DNA of 64,000 nt from NCBI GenBank assembly GCA_008711135.1, contig VUAW01000016.1:1-64000 (forward strand), read 5' to 3'. This stretch comes from Rhodobacteraceae bacterium LNNU 3342 (GTDB taxonomy: Bacteria; Pseudomonadota; Alphaproteobacteria; Rhodobacterales; Rhodobacteraceae). Every line of letters starts with the position of its first letter. Positions within the stretch are counted from its first letter, which is position 1. Shown piece after piece: positions 43,084 to 49,552 of this stretch. The notes under the pieces were generated by a model. The model did not search any database. It was given only the letters and a program-made list of their open reading frames with translations, and was not told the origin of the DNA. A program made the position numbers and the translations under genes.

Positions 43084-45083
43084 TTGCGGTAGTCCTCGGC
43101 GGTGCGGACGCGGGGGCGCGGGATGCCTTCGTGCGGGTCGAACCCTTCAGTCACGACAGCCTCGACCCGGCAATCTTCGCACATCGAAAGGATGCGCAGC
43201 CGTTCCTGCCCCGCAGCACCCGAAAACATCCAGTGGCCTGCCAGCTTGGCCTGAACCCGGTTGATGCTGGACATGGTGCCAAAGGCCTTGCCGCAGGCGG
43301 TGCAGCAGGCGGGTTCTTCCTCGTTCAGAACGCGGCGCGGCTGGTTCCAAGCGGCAAAGTCGATGCGCGGTTCCAGCGTGATGGCGCGTTCAGGGCAGGT
43401 CCCGGCACAAAGGCCGCACTGCACGCAGGCGCTTTCGGTAAAGCGCACCATCGGCCGGTCCGGGTTGTCGGCCAGCGCCCCTGTCGGGCAGACGCCGACG
43501 CAGGCCAGGCACAGGGTGCAGGCGTCGGCATCGACGACAACCGCGCCGAAAGGTGCCCCGGGTTGCAGCGCGATGGTCTGGGCAGGCGCGGGCGCGTGGC
43601 GGTTCATCTCTTCGAACGCAGTAGTCAGCAGGCCGCGCTTGGCCGTGGGCGGCAGGAAGGATGACCGGTCGGCCCGCACCGCAGAGGCCGGTTGCCACAG
43701 CGCCTCTTCCATCGCGTCCGGATCGTCGGCCTGCAGCAGGGCAACGGACGCGGGGTCATTACCCGTTGCCCCCATCACCTCGCGCATCAGGGCGAGCGTG
43801 GCCGTCAGCCCCGAAATATCATGGCGCGGCCGCAGCGGCGCCAGCAGTTGCACCCCCCCTGCCCCATAGGCCATGGCAGAGGCGAGAATTTCCGGCCCCA
43901 CCTGCGTCAGTTCGTTCACAAGCAGCGGGACCACATGCGCGGGCAGCCCCCGACCAAAACGCGCAGCCGCGTCGATCAGCGCGGCACCGTGATCCTCGTC
44001 ATGCAGCAGGATGACCGGGGCGCTGCGGCCACCGGCGGCGTACCAGCCCCGCATCAGGCTCCTCAGGCGGCGGGCCAGCGTCTCACCATCCGGCAGCGCA
44101 TAGCTGGCCGCCCCGGTCGGACAGGCGGCGGCGCACTGGCCACAGCCCGCGCAGATATTCGGATCGATGGCGACGCTGTCACCCACCGGCAGGATCGCCC
44201 CCGTCGGGCAAAGGTCAAGACAGCGGGTGCAGCCGGTCTGGCGGTTGCGGGAATGGGCACAAAGATCGGCGGCAAAGTTGATGAAGCGCGGTTTGTCGAA
44301 GGTACCGACCATGCCAGAGGCCGCGCGCAGCATCCGCGCCACCCCCACCGGATCCCGCGGATCGGCGCGGAAATAGCCGGGCCGAAGCTCATCTCCGGCG
44401 AAAAGCGGCTGCCCGCTGGTCAGGTCCACTACCAGATCGCAGCGGGACACGGCGCCGTTCCGCGCCGCCTCGAACCGCAGCATGTCCCGCGACGATGGTG
44501 CCGGCGCGGCGTAATCATCGACTGTCAGCTCAAAGGCCCCCAGATGGCCACGGGCCTGCCGGACGCGGCCCTGAAGCACCGGAAAGGCGGTGCGGCGGGG
44601 CGGCATCGCCTCTGCCCCCGGCTGGAGCAGAACCGTCACGTCCAGGCTTTCGGCCAGTTCCGCGGCGGCGGCGATGGCCTCTGGCCCCGCCCCCAGAATC
44701 AGCGCGACGCCCGCGCTTTCCATCGTCGTCACCTCGAACGGCGCGGCTTCCTCGGCCGCGGCGGCAATCAGGGCTGCAGCCTTGGGACCAGCGGCCCGGG
44801 CATCGGCAGACCAGCCGCCGGTTTCGCGGATGTTGACAAAGGTGACGTCCGACACACCGGCCTCGGCGGCGATTTCCTCGAACAGGGGCTGTTCCTGCGT
44901 GCAGGCGACCGTCAGCGGCACGCCTTCGCCCAGCGCGGCGCGAAACCGGTCAAGCTGCGCGCGGCAAAGCTGCGTGGCCCCTTCCGCGACCCGGCCGCAT
45001 CCCGCGCGTTCGATCGCGCCCGGGTCGAGCGGCATCGTCCCCTCGCAGCTGCAGGTCAGGATAAGGCGGGGGATGGCGGGCAT
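43080..45083 (-). CDS. large multi-cluster 4Fe-4S protein of the formate dehydrogenase locus
   Basis: 667 residues from the ATG at 45083. The N-terminal third has a Rossmann-like segment (ALILGAGPEAIAAAAELAE). Two ferredoxin pairs follow: CTRCLDLCPTGA with CAGCGQCAAACPTGA, and CTLCLACVGVCPTGA with CVQCGLCAGTCPERA. The C-terminus has CTACGKAF and CEDCR. It is therefore an electron-transfer hub with at least four 4Fe-4S clusters. It is divergent from the accessory genes. I recall this protein as a frequent neighbour of rhodobacterial fdh genes, but its partner is not established. Confidence 0.75.
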   Translation of the reverse strand: MPAIPRLILTCSCEGTMPLDPGAIERAGCGRVAEGATQLCRAQLDRFRAALGEGVPLTVACTQEQPLFEEIAAEAGVSDVTFVNIRETGGWSADARAAGPKAAALIAAAAEEAAPFEVTTMESAGVALILGAGPEAIAAAAELAESLDVTVLLQPGAEAMPPRRTAFPVLQGRVRQARGHLGAFELTVDDYAAPAPSSRDMLRFEAARNGAVSRCDLVVDLTSGQPLFAGDELRPGYFRADPRDPVGVARMLRAASGMVGTFDKPRFINFAADLCAHSRNRQTGCTRCLDLCPTGAILPVGDSVAIDPNICAGCGQCAAACPTGAASYALPDGETLARRLRSLMRGWYAAGGRSAPVILLHDEDHGAALIDAAARFGRGLPAHVVPLLVNELTQVGPEILASAMAYGAGGVQLLAPLRPRHDISGLTATLALMREVMGATGNDPASVALLQADDPDAMEEALWQPASAVRADRSSFLPPTAKRGLLTTAFEEMNRHAPAPAQTIALQPGAPFGAVVVDADACTLCLACVGVCPTGALADNPDRPMVRFTESACVQCGLCAGTCPERAITLEPRIDFAAWNQPRRVLNEEEPACCTACGKAFGTMSSINRVQAKLAGHWMFSGAAGQERLRILSMCEDCRVEAVVTEGFDPHEGIPRPRVRTAEDYRN

Positions 45084-45181
45084 GGCTGGCGTCCTGTGGC
45101 TGGCTGTCCGGGAAGCCTTGCCGGAAGGGGGCAAGGTAGGTTAGGCGCATAATCTAATGCTCTGCCCAGGGAATGTCACCC

Positions 45182-45898
45182 ATGCCCACCGCCGAAGCCA
45201 CGCGCCTTTTCCTGCCGCCCCCTTTCAGCCAGCACCGGCTGGACGAAGGCTGCGTATTGAAGGAAGCTGTCCGCCGTGCCCCCGAGGATGGGGCCGGCAC
45301 CCTTGTCTGGCGCCTCGATGACAGCATCTGGTCTGCCGCCGTGGTGTTCGAGCCCGAACAGCCGCTGGCCGAGGCGCGGATGGCCTTTTTCGTCGGCATG
45401 GCGGCGCTGGCCGATGCCCTTGCCGCGCATTGCCCGCCTGAACGGGGCGTACGTTTCGCCTTCCCCGACGGCATTCTTTACGACGGCGCCCGGCTGGGCG
45501 GCGGGCGCTTTGTCACGCCCCCCGCCTGTGCCGAGAACGAGGTGCCCGAGTGGCTGGTCTTTGGCGCCGAACTGATTGCCGCGCGCAACATGCCAGATCC
45601 GGGCCGCTTCCCCGAAAGCACCTCGCTCAAGGAGGAAGAATTCGAGAGCCCGCAGGCGGTTCTTGAAAGCTTCGCGTCCTACCTGATGCTGTACTTCGAC
45701 CGCTGGACGCATAACGGCGTCACTGCGGTGACGGAACGTTACCTTGCGCGGATCGACCCGCCGATGCTTTCGGGTACGCGCAGCATCGAAGGCGGGAACC
45801 TTGTGGAACGGACGCCGTCCGGGGCGGAGCGGCGCATCGGGCTGGCCGAGGGGCTGGCCGCCTGCCGCTGGCGCGACGCAACGGGGCCGCGCCTGTGA
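45182..45898 (+). CDS. biotin/lipoate ligase-like protein lacking catalytic lysine (DUF4444 type)
   Basis: 238 residues; ATG 45182 chosen for AGGGA at 8-base spacing (an ATG at 45173 is possible). The middle reads FAFPDGILYDGARLGGG (92-108), the position of KWPND...GxKLGGIL in biotin ligases. The catalytic lysine is replaced by Arg104 and the glycine-rich ligase motif is missing, so the fold may be kept while chemistry is lost. It opens the fdh accessory operon. The function is unknown; ligand binding or scaffolding is possible. Confidence 0.72.
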   Translation: MPTAEATRLFLPPPFSQHRLDEGCVLKEAVRRAPEDGAGTLVWRLDDSIWSAAVVFEPEQPLAEARMAFFVGMAALADALAAHCPPERGVRFAFPDGILYDGARLGGGRFVTPPACAENEVPEWLVFGAELIAARNMPDPGRFPESTSLKEEEFESPQAVLESFASYLMLYFDRWTHNGVTAVTERYLARIDPPMLSGTRSIEGGNLVERTPSGAERRIGLAEGLAACRWRDATGPRL

Positions 45899-46449
45899 TC
45901 CGCCTGCCGCGCACCATCCAGCTTGACGGTTCGGACAAGGTGATCTTTGTCCCCGCCGCCGAACCCGGCGAGTGGGCGGTGCCCGGTACTTTCCTTTTCG
46001 CCCACCGCCCCGCAGACAGCCTGACCCGGAAAGAGGCTATCGCCTTTCGCAGCGGCTTTCTCGGGATCGCGAGCTTTGGCCATTCTACCCTTGTCACGGT
46101 AACCGAGGCCACGCCAGAAGACCGCGCCGCCATGGTCGAAACGCTTGCCGACCGGCTTGTGACCCATCTGGGGGCGCCTGACATCAGTATCGCCCGCCCC
46201 GCCGCCGAGGAAGAAGTGCGGCTGGCCGAGGATATCTGCCGTGGCCATCCCATCGGCACCCTGATCGCTCTGCACCGCAGCCGCGACGGCGACGATATCC
46301 GGGAACAGTACCGCACCCTGCGGCCGCGCGACGAAACCGCCTTTGGCGCCGGCTACCTGCGCGGCCACGACCGCGCCTTCTTCATCGTCGAAACCGACGA
46401 GGGGGAGGAGGAGCCCGTAGACCTGCTGAACCTGAAGGACAAGACATGA
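45895..46449 (+). CDS. small accessory protein of the fdh locus (recalled as DUF6505)
   Basis: 184 residues, acidic, no signal peptide or membrane segment. It starts at GTG in the stop of the preceding gene (GTGA) and overlaps the next by 4 bases. I recognise it as one of the uncharacterised families regularly found beside formate dehydrogenase genes, but the DUF number is from memory. There are no recognisable catalytic motifs; the C-terminal stretch ends with an acidic EEEPVDLL segment. The operon position suggests a role in cofactor or Fe-S assembly. Confidence 0.6.
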   Translation: MIRLPRTIQLDGSDKVIFVPAAEPGEWAVPGTFLFAHRPADSLTRKEAIAFRSGFLGIASFGHSTLVTVTEATPEDRAAMVETLADRLVTHLGAPDISIARPAAEEEVRLAEDICRGHPIGTLIALHRSRDGDDIREQYRTLRPRDETAFGAGYLRGHDRAFFIVETDEGEEEPVDLLNLKDKT

Positions 46450-47438
46450 GGGAATTCTGGGTCGCCAGCGGCCATCATCTGACGCGGCTTGATGCGCACG
46501 GCTGGCTCGCCGTGACGGATGAGCTGCTTCTAGCCTGGCTCGCCCGCCCCGAGGTGCTGCCCCCCGAGGAAGCCTGCGACACGGAACGGGCAATTCACGC
46601 CCGGCTGATGGCAGACCCTCGCGCGCCCGTCACGGATGCCGAGGTCGCGGCGATGGCCGATGCGGACGCGCAGGAAAACTGGCGCTTCCTTTTGCATCTG
46701 CGCGAGGTGCTGCTGCGCGAGGGCACCATCGAGGGCGCCTACCTGTCGCTGGTGCGGCAAGGCGCGCGGATGCCGCCGGTGTTCTATGACCAAATGGTGC
46801 AGTTGATCCTGCGCAACGCGCTTCAGGGGTGCGAGGATGTGCACACCCTGCGGGCGGCCGAGCTTCTGTACCGGGCCCAGCGCGGCCATGTGCAGGACGG
46901 GGCGCTCATGCTCGCCGATGAAGAGCTGGTGACCGAGATGGAAGCAGAGCGTCACCGCTCGCCCCTCACGGCGATGCTGTCAGGCGGGGTGGCCGGGCTG
47001 GATGTGCTCACCGAATCGAACGCCTGGACGTACTGGAGCAGGTCGGACGCCCATACGATGGTGCTGAACTTTGGCGGCGATCCGGCGGCGCGGCAGGGGC
47101 TGGCGGCGGCGATTGCGGCATTCGTTTCACACCTGCTGGGGGTGGCGGTGATGGTCGCCCCACATACGATGGCCGAAGGGGTAGACCTGCACTGGTTCGT
47201 CGGGCTGGACGCACAGGGGACGGCGATCGGCAATGCGCTCTGGCAGGGGAAGGAACCCCCGGCGACGATGGTGGGGCTGTTCACGCTGGATTTCCTCGAC
47301 GCGTCTGCTGTCCTGCCCCGGGTCGCGGGGCATCCGGTGTGGCTTATCCTTGGGCTGGGTGCGGACATGGTGCTGCGGGTGAAACCCCAGAACCTCGTGA
47401 TGGGCCTGCCGCTAGCGGAAATGGCGCGCAACGCGTAA
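46446..47438 (+). CDS. accessory protein of the fdh locus (recalled as DUF6352)
   Basis: 330 residues, soluble. The N-terminal half is helical (ENWRFLLHLREVLLREGTIE) and the C-terminal part beta-rich (GLFTLDFLDASAVLPRV). No metal or nucleotide motif is visible. It overlaps the previous gene by 4 bases and lies 9 bases before the DUF3305 gene, so it belongs to the same polycistron. The family name is recalled, not searched. There is no basis for a specific function. Confidence 0.6.
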   Translation: MREFWVASGHHLTRLDAHGWLAVTDELLLAWLARPEVLPPEEACDTERAIHARLMADPRAPVTDAEVAAMADADAQENWRFLLHLREVLLREGTIEGAYLSLVRQGARMPPVFYDQMVQLILRNALQGCEDVHTLRAAELLYRAQRGHVQDGALMLADEELVTEMEAERHRSPLTAMLSGGVAGLDVLTESNAWTYWSRSDAHTMVLNFGGDPAARQGLAAAIAAFVSHLLGVAVMVAPHTMAEGVDLHWFVGLDAQGTAIGNALWQGKEPPATMVGLFTLDFLDASAVLPRVAGHPVWLILGLGADMVLRVKPQNLVMGLPLAEMARNA

Positions 47439-47447
47439 GGTAGCCCT

Positions 47448-47963
47448 ATGCCGACCGAAGTGCACAAGCTGGGCGTCATCGCCCGTTCCCGCCCGCCCGC
47501 GACCCGCTGGGCTGATCGCCAGTTGTACCCGCATGACCTGCTGCCGCTGGTGCCGGCCACTGCGCCGCGCACCCTGATCGCGGAACGGGACGGGGTGCAG
47601 GACTGGTATCTGGGCGGCCATGATCTGGTGCTGCATTCCGGCGACACCGGTTATTACCGGGACAACCTGATGTCGGCGCGGCCTTCGGTCTGGGTGGCGT
47701 TGTCGATGCCCCACGACCCTGAACGGACGGCGGTGCACATGCTTACCGCCGACCCGTACGAGGGCGAGGGGCTTGCCGGTGATCCGGGGCTGCTAGTGGG
47801 GGCGGTGCCGATGCCTGCCGCGATTCAGGCGGTCCTTCAGAACTTCATCGCCGCGCATCACGTGGAACACAGCTTCCAGAAGCGGCGCCGCAGCCCGGCG
47901 GCAGCCTCCTCTGACCGCGCGCCGCGCATTCTTCAGCCGCATGAGAAATGGGGCCGCAAATGA
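47448..47963 (+). CDS. DUF3305 family protein
   Basis: 171 residues, cytosolic. Contains PPATRWADRQLYPHDLLP near the N-terminus and a WVALSM-to-YEGEGL stretch that I associate with DUF3305. The family occurs almost only with DUF3306 next to formate dehydrogenase genes. The ATG of DUF3306 overlaps its stop (ATGA). Function unknown. Confidence 0.7.
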   Translation: MPTEVHKLGVIARSRPPATRWADRQLYPHDLLPLVPATAPRTLIAERDGVQDWYLGGHDLVLHSGDTGYYRDNLMSARPSVWVALSMPHDPERTAVHMLTADPYEGEGLAGDPGLLVGAVPMPAAIQAVLQNFIAAHHVEHSFQKRRRSPAAASSDRAPRILQPHEKWGRK

Positions 47964-48502
47964 GTGAGGGCTTCCTGGACCGCTGGTCCCGCCGCAAGCG
48001 CACAGCTGACCTGCCGAAGCAGGAGGAACCCGCGTCCGAGCCCCCGTCTAAAATCGAAGCCGAGGAAGAGGTTCCGGCCGACCTTCCCGACCCCGAATCC
48101 CTTACGGCAGAGAGCGACATTACCGTTTTCCTGCGCAAGGGCGTACCAGCCGCCCTGCGGAATGCAGCCCTGCGCCGCATGTGGGCGCTTGACCCGGTCA
48201 TCAGCAACCATCGGGATGTCGCGGTCGACTATGCGTGGGACTGGAACACGCCCGGTGGCGTACCGGGAAACGGCGTGGCGCCCGCCCCGGAAACGATCCA
48301 GCGGATGGTGCGCGACCTGCTGGAACCAAGGCAGGAACTGCCTCCTTCGCCCGTGGAACAAGCAATGGAAGAAGGGCCGAAACAGCCCGATCCCTTGCCT
48401 GCGGATGAGCGGAAAGCCGCGCTTCCAACCCCGGACCCGGAGGTCCTTTTGGAAGAGCCACCGCGCCCCCCACGTCGGCACGGCGGGGCGCGTCCCGTCT
48501 GA
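47960..48502 (+). CDS. DUF3306 family protein
   Basis: 180 residues. It starts with MSEGFLDRWSRRKRTA, typical of DUF3306, then has a low-complexity acidic Pro/Glu segment (residues 20-45) and a short helical core (LRKGVPAALRNAALRRMWALD). The tail from residue about 115 is disordered and proline-rich. It is likely an adaptor in formate dehydrogenase assembly. It is the last gene before a 154-base gap holding an inverted repeat. Confidence 0.7.
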   Translation: MSEGFLDRWSRRKRTADLPKQEEPASEPPSKIEAEEEVPADLPDPESLTAESDITVFLRKGVPAALRNAALRRMWALDPVISNHRDVAVDYAWDWNTPGGVPGNGVAPAPETIQRMVRDLLEPRQELPPSPVEQAMEEGPKQPDPLPADERKAALPTPDPEVLLEEPPRPPRRHGGARPV

Positions 48503-48556
48503 TCGCGGACGATCAGGCGAGAAAACAGCACAGGTTCAGAAATTTGAAAGAAGCAG

Positions 48557-48582
48557 TGGTATTCCCTCGGCAGGGCATACCA
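48557..48582. promoter_or_regulatory. inverted repeat in the putative promoter of the fdh structural genes
   Basis: TGGTATTCCCT and AGGGCATACCA are inverted arms matching at 10 of 11 positions around CGGC. It stands 75 bases before the chaperone gene in the only sizeable gap of the plus-strand operon. It could be an operator for an unknown regulator or an RNA hairpin. It does not resemble an FNR or ModE site as far as I can judge. Confidence 0.5.
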
Positions 48583-48656
48583 TGATATGCAATAGGCACA
48601 GGTAGCCAGCCAAGCGGCAAAGTCAACAGCCGCAGCCAGTGAAGAAGGGCCTTGTT

Positions 48657-49262
48657 ATGACGACCGCCCGTCCGGCCTCTGCCGGGCATTCCGAGGATGA
48701 TCTGCTGCGTAGTCAGCAGTACGGGCTTCTGGCCCGCGCCCTTGGCGCTGCGCCCGATTCCGGTTTCCTCACGGCGCTGGCGGGGCTTTCCGGTGATTCC
48801 TCGACCGCGCTTGGTCGCGCCTATGACGCCGTGGCTGCCCGCGCCGCGCAGGCGGACGTGGCTGCGGTGGAACGCGAATATTTCGAGCTTTTCATCGGCG
48901 TCGGCCGAGGAGAGCTTCTGCCCTACGCCTCTTTCTACCTGACCGGATTCCTGAACGAACGGCCGCTGGCCGACCTTCGGGCCGATCTTGCGCGGCTGGG
49001 CCTTGCCCGGGCCGAGGGCCGGCATGAGCCCGAGGATCACATCGCCTTCCTGATGGAGGTCATGGCCGGTCTGGCCGGGGGCGCGTTCGGTGCGCCGAAC
49101 CTTGACGAACAAACCTTTTTCGCCCGGCACATCGCGCCTTGGGCAGTCCAGTTTTTTGACGATCTCGCCCAAGCCCCCAGCGCGGATTTCTATCGCCCGC
49201 TGGCCGAGGTGGGGCGGATCTTCATCGAAATAGAGGCGCGCGCCTTCGCCCTGTCAGACTAG
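48657..49262 (+). CDS. TorD/DmsD-family molybdoenzyme chaperone
   Basis: 201 residues. The helical bundle carries YFELFIGVGRGELLPYASFY and EPEDHIAFLMEVM, the family hallmarks of redox-enzyme maturation proteins that bind Tat signal peptides and guard cofactor insertion. The client is presumably FdhA, encoded next. The ATG at 48657 is preferred; an in-frame GTG at 48639 is a second candidate. Confidence 0.88.
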   Translation: MTTARPASAGHSEDDLLRSQQYGLLARALGAAPDSGFLTALAGLSGDSSTALGRAYDAVAARAAQADVAAVEREYFELFIGVGRGELLPYASFYLTGFLNERPLADLRADLARLGLARAEGRHEPEDHIAFLMEVMAGLAGGAFGAPNLDEQTFFARHIAPWAVQFFDDLAQAPSADFYRPLAEVGRIFIEIEARAFALSD

Positions 49263-49300
49263 GCGCCGCGCGGAAGACGACGAATTTCATTACCAAGCAC

Positions 49301-49316
49301 CGGGGCCGCGGCCCCG
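49301..49316. other. GC palindrome before the Tat-target gene
   Basis: CGGGGCCGCGGCCCCG, a perfect 16-base palindrome in the 74-base gap after the chaperone gene. As RNA it folds to a 6-bp stem with a 4-base loop. It is followed by TCTAAAAA and the strong RBS AAGGGGGG. It may be a processing or attenuation point that sets the high expression of fdhA above its chaperone. Confidence 0.4.
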
Positions 49317-49336
49317 TCTAAAAAGGGGGGCACGAA

Positions 49337-49549
49337 ATGTCAAAACAAGACAGCGGGAATCGTATCGGCCGGCGAGGTTTCTTCGGCGCCGCCTTGGGCG
49401 CGGCCTCGGCCGCCGCGGTGACTGCCGGCGGCGCACGGCCGGTCATCGCCCAGGAAACCGGTGATGAGCGTACCAAGGCCCGCTACCAGGAGACCGAGCA
49501 CGTGCAGGCCTTCTACCAGACCAACCGCTACTACATGAAGGGGGAGTGA
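49337..49549 (+). CDS. formate dehydrogenase region Tat-target protein (TIGR02811)
   Basis: 70 residues. A twin-arginine signal (IGRRGFFGAALGAASAA, residues 11-27) is followed by an Ala/Gly-rich core and a short mature region ending YYMKGE. Tiny proteins of this family precede fdhA in many proteobacteria. It is 3 bases before fdhA. Possibly exported as a complex with FdhA, but no function has been shown. Confidence 0.85.
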   Translation: MSKQDSGNRIGRRGFFGAALGAASAAAVTAGGARPVIAQETGDERTKARYQETEHVQAFYQTNRYYMKGE

Positions 49550-49552
49550 TCG

